Part shown: positions 7,244 through 15,908 of the stretch, piece after piece
Layout: each line of letters begins with the position of its first letter
Position numbering within the stretch: position 1 is the stretch's first letter
The notes under the pieces: model-generated
Told to the model about the DNA's origin: nothing
What the model saw: the letters and a program-made list of their open reading frames with translations, nothing else
The model's database searches: none
Translations under genes and position numbers: made by a program
Assembly: GCF_943913055.1 (NCBI RefSeq)
Contig: NZ_CALTWS010000018.1
Coordinates: 1 to 22,376, forward strand
Direction of reading: 5' to 3'
Source of the DNA: an uncultured Brevundimonas sp.
GTDB taxonomy: Bacteria; Pseudomonadota; Alphaproteobacteria; Caulobacterales; Caulobacteraceae
DNA: 22,376 bases

Positions 7244-9118
7244 TCAGCCGCCACCGACGACGATGGCCGCAGCGGGGACGGTTGCCGGGCCGGACGTCGG
7301 GTTCGCGCCTGTCAGGCCCTCCACCAGCTTGCGCTCGACCTCGGCACGGCGTTCGGCATCGGGGTCCAGCGTCAGGACGCGCGTCCACTGCCACTGAGCC
7401 TCGCGCTGGCGCCCAACCTGCCAGTAAGCATCGCCCAGATGGTCGTTGATCTCGGCATTGCCCGGCTCCTTCTCGACCGCTTCCTGCAAGGTCGCGACCG
7501 CGGTCTCGTACTGGCCCTGGCGATACTGGGCCCAGCCGAGCGAGTCCTGGATGTTGCCGTCCTCGGGCGCGGCGGCATGGGCGCGGGCCAGCAGGGCCGC
7601 CCCTTCGTCCACCCGGCGGCCCGTATCGACCCACATATAGCCGAGGAAGTTCAGGATGGTGGCATTGTCCGGCGCGCCCTGAAGCGCGGCCAGAAGCTCG
7701 GTCTCCGCCTCATCGTGTCGGCCCAGGCGTTCCAGCGCCGCCCCGCGCTGGAAACGGATGATGGGATGCTGGTCCGCCGTATTGATTGCCGGCCGGTTCA
7801 GGACGCCCAGCGCCTCTTCGGTGAAGCCCATGCCCAGCAGCTGACCCGACAGCGCCAGCGCCATGCGCGGCTGGTTGGGCGCGGCGGCATCGGCCCGGCG
7901 GAAGGCGGCCAGGGCTTCCTCCGGCATTTCGTCGCGCACGAAGCTCTCGCCGATCCCGTATTGCGCCTCGGCATAGATCAGCGGATCGGCGGGGGTCACC
8001 GCTGCGAAGGCCTCGCGGGCCGGCAGTTCGCGTTCGGCCTTGGCCAGGGCCTCGCCCAGTTCATAGGCGGTCAGATTGTCCGGACGCAGGCTTTGAGCCA
8101 GCCTCAGATAGATGATGGCCAGCTCGCTGGCCTCTGCCTGCCGAGCGCCGCCCGCGATGAAGTTCAGGGCGTCGGCCGCCAGATCGTTCAGACTGGCCAG
8201 CTCGGGCGCGCGGCCGCGCCCCGACGCACGGGCACGGGCCGCCACGATGGCGGGGTCGGCCGGTCCGGCCGCCAGGGCCGCGTCATAGACGACTACGGCC
8301 TCGGCCTTGCGGCGCCGACGCTCCAGAAAGCCACCGTAAGCCTCTGCCGCGAAGCGCGTGCCGACGGGCGTTTCGAGCAGGGCCTTGTACTCCACCTCCG
8401 CCGCATCGAACTGGCGACGACGTTCCAGCAACTGCGCTCGATTTAGCCGCAGGATGAAGGCCGACGGATCCTGAGGCGCGACCACGACAGGGGCCAGGGC
8501 CGTCAGCCAGTCGCCGGCCCCCGCCGCGACGATCGGTGTCAGGAAGCGCACGCCCACGCCGAAAAAGTCGGTGAACCCGCCCTGCTGGATGATGGCCTGG
8601 GCACGCGTTGCATCGCCGCGTTGCAGCGACTGGACCACATCGGTGAACCGACCGGCCTCGGCCAGTTGAGGGGTCTGACTGACCAGCGGAGTCAGGCGTG
8701 CGACCTCGTCCAGATCACCCGAGAACAGACCTTCGCGGAAGGCTTCGTCGGCCAAGGTGGGTTGTTCGGGCACCAGCGACTGGGCTTCTGCCAGCAGCGC
8801 CGCCCCCGTCGTGCGATCGCCCCGGAAGCTGGCCAGTCGTCCGCTCAGATAAAGACCGTAGGCCGACTGGCCATCTGCAGTTTCAGGGATCGGCGACCAC
8901 ACCGCCGGGATGGCCGGTGTCGCGGGCTCTGCGGTTCTGTCAATGGGCGGGGCTTCGACCACGATGGCGGGAGGCAGGACGGCGGGCTGGCCTTGCGTCG
9001 GCACCCCGGCATCGGGAGCCTGGGTCACCGGCGCGTCCTGAGCCGCGGCGGATGACGCCACCGTCAGGGCTGCCAGGGCGCAACCGGTCGAGAGCAGGCG
9101 AAGGGAGGTCGAGATCAT
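7244..9118 (-). CDS. Secreted tetratricopeptide repeat protein
   Basis: This 624-residue protein has a Sec signal peptide (basic start, hydrophobic core, probable cleavage after SSAAA near residue 26), then a proline-rich linker and a long solenoid of TPR-like helices over the rest. The clearest repeats lie at about residues 480-585, with DSLGWAQYRQGQYETAVATL and DHLGDAYWQVGRQREAQWQW. TPR arrays bind proteins; location is periplasmic or outer-membrane associated by inference. The start at 9118 is supported by GGGAAGGG upstream at normal distance. It is immediately upstream of ispE, an arrangement I recall from related alphaproteobacteria. No enzymatic domain is seen and no specific partner can be named. 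Confidence 0.88.
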   Translation of the reverse strand: MISTSLRLLSTGCALAALTVASSAAAQDAPVTQAPDAGVPTQGQPAVLPPAIVVEAPPIDRTAEPATPAIPAVWSPIPETADGQSAYGLYLSGRLASFRGDRTTGAALLAEAQSLVPEQPTLADEAFREGLFSGDLDEVARLTPLVSQTPQLAEAGRFTDVVQSLQRGDATRAQAIIQQGGFTDFFGVGVRFLTPIVAAGAGDWLTALAPVVVAPQDPSAFILRLNRAQLLERRRQFDAAEVEYKALLETPVGTRFAAEAYGGFLERRRRKAEAVVVYDAALAAGPADPAIVAARARASGRGRAPELASLNDLAADALNFIAGGARQAEASELAIIYLRLAQSLRPDNLTAYELGEALAKAERELPAREAFAAVTPADPLIYAEAQYGIGESFVRDEMPEEALAAFRRADAAAPNQPRMALALSGQLLGMGFTEEALGVLNRPAINTADQHPIIRFQRGAALERLGRHDEAETELLAALQGAPDNATILNFLGYMWVDTGRRVDEGAALLARAHAAAPEDGNIQDSLGWAQYRQGQYETAVATLQEAVEKEPGNAEINDHLGDAYWQVGRQREAQWQWTRVLTLDPDAERRAEVERKLVEGLTGANPTSGPATVPAAAIVVGGG

Positions 9119-9173
9119 GGCCCGACCCTTCCCGGCTTATGCGGCAATGGCAAGGCCTCGATCCCTGCCCGCG

Positions 9174-10928
9174 TCACATATTCGGATAGTTCGGCCCGCC
9201 GCCGCCCTCCGGCGTCGTCCAGACGATGTTCTGGGACGGATCCTTGATGTCGCAGGTTTTGCAGTGGACGCAGTTCTGGGCGTTGATGACGAAGCGCGGG
9301 TCGGCCTTGGCCGCCTCATCGCCATAGACGACCTCGTACACGCCCGCCGGGCAGTACAGCCGCGCCGGCTCGCCGTATTTGGGCAGGTTCACCCGGATCG
9401 GCACGGACGGGTCCAGCAGCTTCAGATGTGCGGGCTGTTCCTCGGCATGGTTGGTGTTGGAGATGAAGACACTCGACAGCTTGTCGAACGACAGCTTTCC
9501 GTCTGGCTTGGGATAGGCGATCGGCTTGTGCCTGGACGCCAGCTCAGTCGAGGCGGCGTCGGTCTTCTTGTGCTTCATCGTCCATGGCATGTTCAGGCCG
9601 AAGGACGACAGCCACATCTCGGCCACGCCGAAGGCTCCGCCCAGGGTCGTGCCGAACTTAGTCAGATAGGGCTTGGCGTTCCGGACGGCCTTGAGCTCCT
9701 TGTAGACCCAGCTCTTCTCATAAGCGGCCTGATATTCGACCAGCTGATCGCCCGAACGCCCTGCCTGAACCGCGTCATAGGCGGCGTCGGCGGCCAGCAT
9801 GCCGGACTTCATCGCATTGTGGCTGCCCTTGATGCGGGGCACGTTCACGAAGCCGGCCGAGCAGCCGATCAGGGCACCGCCCGGGAACGACAGCTTCGGC
9901 ACCGACTGGAAACCGCCCTCGGTAATCGCCCGCGCGCCGTAGGAGATGCGCGTCCCGCCCTCCAGATGCTCGGCTATGGCCGGGTGATGCTTGAAGCGCT
10001 GGAACTCGTCGAACGGCGACAGGAAGGGGTTCTTGTAGTTCAGGTGCACCACATAGCCGATGGCCACATAGCGGTCGCCGAAATGGTACATGAAGCTGCC
10101 GCCGCCGGTGAACTCGTCCAGCGGCCAGCCGGTGGTGTGCTGGGCCAGGCCGGGGCGATGCTTATCGGCCGGCACCTGCCACAGTTCCTTCAGGCCAATG
10201 CCGAACTTCTGGGGCTCGGCGGTGTCGCACAGGTTGTGGCGGGCCATGATGGTCTTGGCCAGCGAGCCGCGCGCGCCCTCGGCGATGAAGACATATTTGC
10301 CGTGCAGCTCGATACCCGGCTGGAAGTCGTCGGTCGGTTTGCCCTCGCGGTCGATGCCGAAGACGCCTGCGACGACGCCCTTCACCCGGCCCGAGGGTTC
10401 GTCCCAGACGACATGGCTGGCGGCCATGCCGGGATAGACCTCGACGCCCAGGGCTTCGGCCTGTTCGCCCAGCCAGCGCGACACATTGCCCAGTGAGGCG
10501 ATGTAGCAGCCGTCATTGTGCATCATCGGCGGCAACAGCATCATCGGCAGCGACGCCTGACCTGCCGGGCCCAGCACCATGAAACGGTCCTCGGTGACCG
10601 GCGTCTCCAGCGGCGCGCCGCGCGCCTTCCAGTCGGGGAACAGTTCGTTCAGGGCCTTGGGATCGATGACGGCACCCGACAGGATGTGTCCGCCGATCTC
10701 GGCCGACTTCTCCAGCACAGCGACACTGATTTCCTTGCCGTCCTTTTCCGCCCGCTGCTTCAGGCGGATGGCGGCAGACAGGCCGGCGGGGCCGCCGCCG
10801 ACGATGACCACGTCATACTCCATGACCTCGCGCTCGACGCCGGTCAGGGCCTCGTTGGCGGGCAGTTTGTCGATGATCGCGTCTTGCCAGGCGTTGGTGG
10901 CACCGCCTTCGATCACGTCTTCGGCCAT
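9174..10928 (-). CDS. Electron transfer flavoprotein-ubiquinone oxidoreductase
   Basis: The 584-residue product is ETF-QO, a monotopic inner-membrane enzyme passing electrons from ETF (fatty acid and amino acid oxidation) to ubiquinone through FAD and one 4Fe-4S cluster. The FAD dinucleotide motif VVIVGGGPAGLSAA is at residues 40-53. The cluster cysteines are in YCPAGVYE and CVHCKTCDIKDP near the C-terminus. The start is placed at 10928 because GAGGAAA lies 7 nt before that ATG; a longer reading to 10997 would run across the promoter and lacks family support. It is the first gene of the long minus-strand run and may serve the oxidative catabolism encoded downstream. Confidence 0.95.
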   Translation of the reverse strand: MAEDVIEGGATNAWQDAIIDKLPANEALTGVEREVMEYDVVIVGGGPAGLSAAIRLKQRAEKDGKEISVAVLEKSAEIGGHILSGAVIDPKALNELFPDWKARGAPLETPVTEDRFMVLGPAGQASLPMMLLPPMMHNDGCYIASLGNVSRWLGEQAEALGVEVYPGMAASHVVWDEPSGRVKGVVAGVFGIDREGKPTDDFQPGIELHGKYVFIAEGARGSLAKTIMARHNLCDTAEPQKFGIGLKELWQVPADKHRPGLAQHTTGWPLDEFTGGGSFMYHFGDRYVAIGYVVHLNYKNPFLSPFDEFQRFKHHPAIAEHLEGGTRISYGARAITEGGFQSVPKLSFPGGALIGCSAGFVNVPRIKGSHNAMKSGMLAADAAYDAVQAGRSGDQLVEYQAAYEKSWVYKELKAVRNAKPYLTKFGTTLGGAFGVAEMWLSSFGLNMPWTMKHKKTDAASTELASRHKPIAYPKPDGKLSFDKLSSVFISNTNHAEEQPAHLKLLDPSVPIRVNLPKYGEPARLYCPAGVYEVVYGDEAAKADPRFVINAQNCVHCKTCDIKDPSQNIVWTTPEGGGGPNYPNM

Positions 10929-10967
10929 GGGATTTCCTCGCGGTCGGTATGGTCTTGTCGTTTTCCG

Positions 10968-10997
10968 CTTATCGGAAGGTGACGCAAGGGTGGTCAA
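10968..10997 (-). promoter_or_regulatory. Candidate promoter of the ETF-QO gene
   Basis: On the minus strand a TTGACC -35 element (10992-10997) is followed after 18 nt by a GATAAG -10 element (10968-10973). A start near 10961 would leave a leader of about 33 nt that contains the GAGGAAA ribosome binding site. It is a sigma-70-like match found by eye only. Confidence 0.4.
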
Positions 10998-11020
10998 GGA
11001 CTATCGCTAGGACCGAGCCC

Positions 11021-11809
11021 ATGACATCCGCCGCCCTGGACATCGCCGCGACCGAAAGTCTGCTCGCCTTCTGGCGCGATGCGGGCGTGGACGGCTGCTA
11101 TGAGGATGCGCCGGTCGACCGCACCCATGTGGAGCTGCCACCTGCCCGCAAGGCGGTGCTGAAGGCTACCGCGGCCGTCGTTGCCGCCCCCGTCAGCGCC
11201 GAATGCGCCCAGCAGGCCCGGGCCCTGGCCGCCGAGGCGATGACGCTGGACGCCCTGGTCGCTGTCGCCGCCAGCTTCGACGGCTGCGGCCTGAAGCGTC
11301 AGGGGGCCCGCCGGGCCGTGGTCGGTTCCGGACCGGATGACGCCGACCTGCTGGTCATCGGCAATGCGCCGGGCGAGGCGGAAGACAGTTCTGGCGAGGT
11401 CTTTGCCGGGCGGGCGGGCCGGATGTTCGACCGCATGCTGATCGAATCGGGACTGGCCGACCGGACGTGGAAGATGAACAGCGTCTTCTGGCGACCGCCC
11501 GGCGACCGGGCCCCGGCCCCGGAAGAACAGGCTGCCTGCCTGCCATTCCTGGAGCGGGCGCTGGAAATCCTGAAGCCCCGTGCGGTTCTGCTGCTGGGCG
11601 CGGCCCCGGCCAAGGCGGTGCTGGGGGCGGGCGGCAATGTCATGGGACTGCGCGGCACCTGGCAGGACTGGCGGCTACACGAAGGCGCGGTGTCGGCACC
11701 GACCCTGGTCACCCTGAACCCGGCCTTCCTGCTGAAACAGCCCCAGGCCAAGGCGCTGGCCTGGGCCGACATGCTGGCACTGGCGGCCCGGCTGGACGCG
11801 GCGGATTGA
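11021..11809 (+). CDS. Uracil-DNA glycosylase superfamily protein, family-4-like with altered motifs
   Basis: The 262-residue protein has the family-4 uracil-DNA glycosylase fold signature: VIGNAPGEAEDSSGEVFAGR (residues 112-131), RPPGDRAPAPEE and AACLPFLE. These enzymes remove uracil from DNA. Two active-site motifs differ from the family: motif A GEAPG reads GNAPG (Asn115), and motif B HPA/HPS reads NPA (Asn233). Of the four cluster cysteines, the first is Phe86 and the third is Trp157, leaving Cys89 and Cys173; from memory this partial loss is shared by alphaproteobacterial relatives. The ATG at 11021 has AGGA 8 nt upstream and also GCTAGGAC (11006-11013), which resembles a Caulobacter -10 box. 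It is divergent from ETF-QO. Activity is uncertain. Confidence 0.85.
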   Translation: MTSAALDIAATESLLAFWRDAGVDGCYEDAPVDRTHVELPPARKAVLKATAAVVAAPVSAECAQQARALAAEAMTLDALVAVAASFDGCGLKRQGARRAVVGSGPDDADLLVIGNAPGEAEDSSGEVFAGRAGRMFDRMLIESGLADRTWKMNSVFWRPPGDRAPAPEEQAACLPFLERALEILKPRAVLLLGAAPAKAVLGAGGNVMGLRGTWQDWRLHEGAVSAPTLVTLNPAFLLKQPQAKALAWADMLALAARLDAAD

Positions 11810-11967
11810 CCCGCTCGCCCGTCAGGCGACTCAAATCCGCCCGATTCTCGTAACACGTTGACATCAGGCGTGAGGGCGGGTGTCCTCAGGCCCGACGACC
11901 GAACGAATAGCGTGCGCCCACCCCGGATCGAGACGGGTCAGGGATGCCGCTCCCAGGGGGGCCGCCT

Positions 11968-13686
11968 GTGCCAGTATCTTTGCGACGCGCTTTCCTTGCG
12001 CCGACGTTCGCCATTGCGCTTTCGGGCCTGACCGGGCTGGCGCATGCCCACGCCACCGAAGTGCCCTATGCCGCCGCCATTACCGTGTCGGCCGAGGGCG
12101 AGGGCGAAACCCGCCGCCCCTCCGCGCTCAGCGCCGCCGACCGCCTCAGCTACACCACCGCCTTCGATGCCCTGCGTCGGGGCGACATCGACCTGGCCCG
12201 CGCCTCGGCGCGCCAGGCCCAGGACCGCGTCCTGCTGGGCCAGGTGGAGTTCGAAAGCCTGTTCCACCGCGACCACGTCGCCACCTATGACGAACTGGCC
12301 GCCTGGCTGGAGAGCTATTCCGACCTGTCGATGGCCGACCGAGTCTATAATCTGGCGATGCAGCGCCGCCCGGACGGCGCGCCCGAACCGCGTCGCCCCG
12401 CCAGCGCGTTGCGCACCTGGACCAGCCTGATCGCCGCCGGCGGCAACCGCGAGGCCGATCCCGCCCGCGCCGCCCGCGTCGCCCTGAACCGCGATGACCT
12501 GCAAGGGGCGGTGTCGCTGGGCAATCAGATCGGCGACTGGTGGACGGTCGGTCTGGCCCAGTATCGGCTGGGCGACTATGGCTCCGCCATCGAGGCGTTC
12601 GAGCGTGTCTATGACGATCCGACGGAGGATGCCTGGGTCCGCGCCGGAGCCGCCTTCTGGGCCGCCAAGTCGGCGGGCATGGCCGGCCGCCAGAACCGCA
12701 TCCAGCCCAACCTGCGCCGCGCCGCCCAGTGGCCCGCCACCTTCTATGGCCAGATCGCCCTGCGTCAGCTGGGCGAGGAACCGGCCATCGAGAACATGGG
12801 TCCCGTCGCCTATGCCGCCGTCGCCAATGTGCGTCAGGCCTCCTGGACCGGTGACGACACCTCGGACATCGACAATGCCGAGATGGAAGCCTTCCTGCGC
12901 GAGGACGCCCAGGCACGGCGCACCCTGGCCTGGCTGGAGGTCGGGCGCGGCTCGGAGGCCCGCGAGGAACTGCGCACAGGCCTGCGCGGGGCCATCACCG
13001 AGCGGGGCCGCAGACTGTGGGGCGCCTTGGGCCGCATGATGGGTCCGCGCCTGGGTGGCCGCGACGACGAGGCCCGCCGCATCAATGCCGACCGCTTCCC
13101 CCAGCCCGTGATTGAGCCCGTCGGTGGTTTCACCATCGAACGCTCGCTGGTGTATGCGATCGCGCGCAAGGAAACCGACTTCAACCCCCGCGCCCGTTCG
13201 GCCGTCGGGGCCTACGGCCTGATGCAGGTCATGCCGGCGACGGCGGCGGAACTGTCGGGCGACCGGGGCCTGATCAGCAGCCCGGACCGCCTGTTCGATC
13301 CCAATCTGAATGCCCAGCTGGGTCAGGCCTATGTGAACAAGGTGCTGGCCATGCCGGCCATCAACGGCGACCTGCTGCGCGCCACGGCCTCCTACAATGC
13401 CGGGCCCGGGCCGATGGTGGCGGCGGTGCGCAAGCTGGGGCCCAATGCCGATCCCCTGCTGCTGATCGAGACAATCGACGTGCCCCAGGCGCGCGAATAT
13501 GTCGAAAAGGTCGTGGCGGCCTACTGGATCTATCAGCGCATGAACGGACGGCCGCTGAATACGCTGGATGCCGTGGCCTCCGGCGCATCCCTGGTGCCGC
13601 TCAGCCTGGACTATGTCGCCCCGCCGCCGATGCCGGCCCAGCCGGTTGACTACGCCCAGGCCCAGGTGCCTGCGGGCAGCCAGTAG
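11968..13686 (+). CDS. Lytic murein transglycosylase (soluble SLT type)
   Basis: This periplasmic enzyme cleaves the MurNAc-GlcNAc bond of peptidoglycan with 1,6-anhydro product formation. It is 572 residues from a GTG at 11968, chosen because AGGGGGG lies just upstream and the signal peptide (VSLRRAFLAP, hydrophobic core, AHA cleavage region) then starts normally; an ATG at 11944 in frame is the alternative. The middle is a helical superhelix of TPR/Sel1-like character, as in Slt70. The C-terminal SLT domain has the catalytic Glu402 in RKETDFNP, followed by GAYGLMQVMPATA and ASYNAGPGP. It is separated from the upstream glycosylase gene by 158 nt with no clear promoter. Confidence 0.92.
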   Translation: MPVSLRRAFLAPTFAIALSGLTGLAHAHATEVPYAAAITVSAEGEGETRRPSALSAADRLSYTTAFDALRRGDIDLARASARQAQDRVLLGQVEFESLFHRDHVATYDELAAWLESYSDLSMADRVYNLAMQRRPDGAPEPRRPASALRTWTSLIAAGGNREADPARAARVALNRDDLQGAVSLGNQIGDWWTVGLAQYRLGDYGSAIEAFERVYDDPTEDAWVRAGAAFWAAKSAGMAGRQNRIQPNLRRAAQWPATFYGQIALRQLGEEPAIENMGPVAYAAVANVRQASWTGDDTSDIDNAEMEAFLREDAQARRTLAWLEVGRGSEAREELRTGLRGAITERGRRLWGALGRMMGPRLGGRDDEARRINADRFPQPVIEPVGGFTIERSLVYAIARKETDFNPRARSAVGAYGLMQVMPATAAELSGDRGLISSPDRLFDPNLNAQLGQAYVNKVLAMPAINGDLLRATASYNAGPGPMVAAVRKLGPNADPLLLIETIDVPQAREYVEKVVAAYWIYQRMNGRPLNTLDAVASGASLVPLSLDYVAPPPMPAQPVDYAQAQVPAGSQ

Positions 13687-13693
13687 CTCGGTT

Positions 13694-13807
13694 CTAGATC
13701 ACGCTCGCCAGCAGAAGCGCCGGCAGGCAGCAGGCCACCACGATCATCAGCCCATAGACCATCAGGCTGGGGCGACGGGCGGCGGGCTGAGGCACGGGGA
13801 CGGTCAT
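13694..13807 (-). CDS. 37-residue single-span membrane peptide
   Basis: A short minus-strand frame begins at an ATG (13805-13807) with AGGTG about 6 nt before it, a good ribosome binding site, and ends in TAG at 13694-13696. The product has a Pro/Arg-rich head (MTVPVPQPAARRPS) and one hydrophobic helix containing MVYGLMIVVACCLPALLLA. The conventional start, binding site and clean topology suggest a real small membrane protein. It lies tail-to-tail with the transglycosylase gene, 7 nt apart. Its leader has a small hairpin AACGC/GCGTT (13819-13832). I do not know a family. Confidence 0.6.
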   Translation of the reverse strand: MTVPVPQPAARRPSLMVYGLMIVVACCLPALLLASVI

Positions 13808-13891
13808 GATGACACCTGAACGCGGAAGCGTTGCGAAGGTGCCAGCCTAGCGTGACCCTCTTAAGGGCAGGTTTGTCGGTGGGGTTAATGC

Positions 13892-14551
13892 TTAGCTTGT
13901 GGCCATCGCGCTCCACTCCAGAAAATCCTCCTGAGCCAGCAGGGTCTCGCAGTATTCCGCCGCTGTCCCGTCATCCCCATGCGCCGCCAGGTCGATCTGG
14001 TAATGCCGGAACCGCGTGGCCACCGGGGTGAAGAAGGCGTCGGGGATGGACCATTCGCCGAACAGATAGGGCCCGCCCTGGCCGAAGCGGGCGCGCATGG
14101 TGCGGAATATCTCGACCAGTCGGCGCAAGTCGGCGGCGACCGCCTCGCTGGTCGGCGCCGGGGCCCGGTCGGGGCCGACCATGGTGTGGATCACGCCCGC
14201 CGCATCCGGCCCCATGCCGCATTCGCTGCGCAGGGCCATGAAGGATGAATGCATCTCGCACGCCACCGACCGCGCCAGCCAGCGGGCGTGGGCGTCCGTG
14301 GGCCACAGCTTCGCCTCCGGATATCGCTCGGCGCACCAGACGCTGATGGCCATGGAGTCCCAGATCGTCACCCCGTCCACGACCAGCAGCGGCACCTTGC
14401 CCGACGGCGACACCCGGTCCAGTTCCTCGCGATAGCCGGGGCCGTACAGCGGCACCTCGCGCACCGTGAACTCGGCCCCGCAACGCTTCAGCACCAGCCA
14501 GGGCCGCAGCGACCAGGTGGAAAAGGCGATGTTTCCGACGATCAGTTCCAT
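13892..14551 (-). CDS. Glutathione S-transferase family protein
   Basis: The 219-residue cytosolic protein has a thioredoxin-like N-terminal domain starting LIVGNIAFSTWSLRPWL. It carries the glutathione-site block SGKVPLLVVDG plus IWDSMAI, where Asp-Ser takes the usual Glu/Gln-Ser place. The C-terminal all-helical domain has the N-capping region IPDAFFTPVATRF. The likely catalytic Ser or Thr is in FSTWS near residues 11-14. Substrate is unknown. The start at 14551 is fixed by GAGGAG 7 nt upstream; a longer frame to 14614 would enter the divergent purB gene. It is divergent from purB, with a 55-nt shared upstream region. Confidence 0.9.
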   Translation of the reverse strand: MELIVGNIAFSTWSLRPWLVLKRCGAEFTVREVPLYGPGYREELDRVSPSGKVPLLVVDGVTIWDSMAISVWCAERYPEAKLWPTDAHARWLARSVACEMHSSFMALRSECGMGPDAAGVIHTMVGPDRAPAPTSEAVAADLRRLVEIFRTMRARFGQGGPYLFGEWSIPDAFFTPVATRFRHYQIDLAAHGDDGTAAEYCETLLAQEDFLEWSAMATS

Positions 14552-14569
14552 GGTTCGCTCCTCGATTCC

Positions 14570-14606
14570 TTGACAGGCTTGCTGCCGACAGCCTTTAGAC
14601 GCCCCC
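14570..14606 (+). promoter_or_regulatory. Candidate leaderless promoter of purB
   Basis: TTGACAG (14570-14576), a 14-nt spacer, the octamer GCCTTTAG (14591-14598) and 8 nt to the ATG reproduce the geometry seen before purQ and purL. The -10 element is a weak match to GCTANAWC. No ribosome binding site precedes the ATG, which fits transcription starting at or next to the start codon. A GATTC (GANTC methylation type) lies at 14564-14568. Confidence 0.45.
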
Positions 14607-15908
14607 ATGATCACGCGCTATTCCCGCCCCGCCGCCGTCGCCATCTGGTCGCAGGAGACCAAATACCGGATCTGGTTCGAGATCGAGGCGCATGCGGCGA
14701 CCAAGATGGCGCAGCTGGGCACTATCCCGGCCAGCGCGGCCGAGGCCATCTGGGCCAAGGGCAAGGACGTCACTTTCGATGCCGACCGCATCGACGAGAT
14801 CGAGCGCACCACAAAGCATGACGTCATCGCCTTCCTGACCCATGTGGCCGAGATCGTGGGCGAAGAAGCCCGCTTCCTGCACCAGGGGATGACGTCGTCG
14901 GACGTGCTGGACACCTGTTTCGCCGTGCAGCTGGCACGGTCGTCGGACCTGCTGATCGAGGGCGTCGAGCGAGTACTGGCCGCGCTGGAAACCCGCGCCA
15001 AGGAGCACAAGTTCACGCCCTGCGTCGGCCGCAGCCACGGCATCCATGCCGAGCCGGTGACCTTCGGCCTGAAGCTGGCCGGCTATCACGCCGAGTTCCA
15101 GCGGGCGAAGCGCCGCCTGATCACCGCCAGGGAAGAGATCGCCACCTGCGCCATCTCCGGCGCTGTCGGCACCTTTGCCAACGTCGATCCGGCGGTGGAA
15201 CAGTATGTGGCCGATCAGATGGGCCTGGCGGTCGAGCCCGTGTCGACCCAGGTCATCCCGCGTGACCGTCACGCCGCCTTCTTTGCGGCGCTGGGCGTCG
15301 TGGCCAGTTCGGTCGAGCGGCTGGCCATCGAGATCCGCCACCTGCAGCGCACCGAAGTCCTCGAAGCCGAGGAGTTCTTCGACAAGGGCCAGAAGGGCTC
15401 GTCGGCCATGCCGCACAAGCGCAACCCCATCCTGACCGAGAACCTGACCGGCCTGGCCCGTCTGGTCCGTTCGGCCGTGACGCCCGCGATGGAGAACGTC
15501 GCGCTGTGGCACGAGCGGGACATCAGCCACTCCTCGGTCGAGCGCGGCATCGGGCCGGACGCGACCATCCACCTAGACTTCGCCCTGCACCGCCTGGCCA
15601 ATGTGGTCGAGCGCCTGAACGTCTATCCCGAGAACATGCAGAAGAACCTCGACCTGCTGGGCGGGCTGGTTCACTCCCAGCGCGTCATGCTGGCCCTGAC
15701 CCAGGCGGGTGTTAGCCGCGAAGACGCCTATGCCGCTGTGCAGGAGAACGCCATGAAGGTCTGGCGCGGCGAAGGCCGCTTCCTGGACTTCCTGAAGGCT
15801 GACGCCCGCGTGACCCTGCCGACCGATCAGCTGGAGGCCCTGTTCGACGTCGGCTACCACACCAAACACGTCGACACCGTCTTTAACCGGGTCTTCGGCG
15901 CGGGCTGA
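14607..15908 (+). CDS. purB: Adenylosuccinate lyase
   Basis: The 433-residue fumarase-superfamily enzyme catalyses two steps of purine synthesis: SAICAR to AICAR plus fumarate, and adenylosuccinate to AMP plus fumarate. Visible motifs are KHDV (residues 70-73), TSSD (96-99), GRSHGIHAEP with the catalytic His at 144 or 147 (141-150), and the signature loop GSSAMPHKRNP (264-274). The length is normal for the family. The ATG at 14607 has no Shine-Dalgarno sequence and sits 8 nt after a putative -10 box, so a leaderless message is likely. The stop overlaps the next start in TGATG, making purB the head of a three-gene operon. Confidence 0.96.
   Translation: MITRYSRPAAVAIWSQETKYRIWFEIEAHAATKMAQLGTIPASAAEAIWAKGKDVTFDADRIDEIERTTKHDVIAFLTHVAEIVGEEARFLHQGMTSSDVLDTCFAVQLARSSDLLIEGVERVLAALETRAKEHKFTPCVGRSHGIHAEPVTFGLKLAGYHAEFQRAKRRLITAREEIATCAISGAVGTFANVDPAVEQYVADQMGLAVEPVSTQVIPRDRHAAFFAALGVVASSVERLAIEIRHLQRTEVLEAEEFFDKGQKGSSAMPHKRNPILTENLTGLARLVRSAVTPAMENVALWHERDISHSSVERGIGPDATIHLDFALHRLANVVERLNVYPENMQKNLDLLGGLVHSQRVMLALTQAGVSREDAYAAVQENAMKVWRGEGRFLDFLKADARVTLPTDQLEALFDVGYHTKHVDTVFNRVFGAG

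Noticed and set aside
9117..10496. Long plus-strand open frame opposite the ETF-QO gene
   Set aside because: It is an antisense shadow; the minus strand has a full-length ETF-QO with FAD and cluster motifs, and no start signal or domain is seen on the plus strand.
11828..11847. Two GANTC methylation-type sites before the transglycosylase gene
   Set aside because: Two 5-bp sites in 158 nt are not far above chance; there is no clear promoter overlapping them, so cell-cycle control is unsupported.
11944..11967. Upstream ATG start for the lytic transglycosylase
   Set aside because: It would put MPLPGGPP before the basic head of the signal peptide; the GTG at 11968 has an AGGGGGG at the right distance. 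Not fully excluded.
13856..13867. Short CCCT/AGGG inverted repeat after the GST gene
   Set aside because: A four-base-pair stem without a T-run is too weak to act as a terminator.
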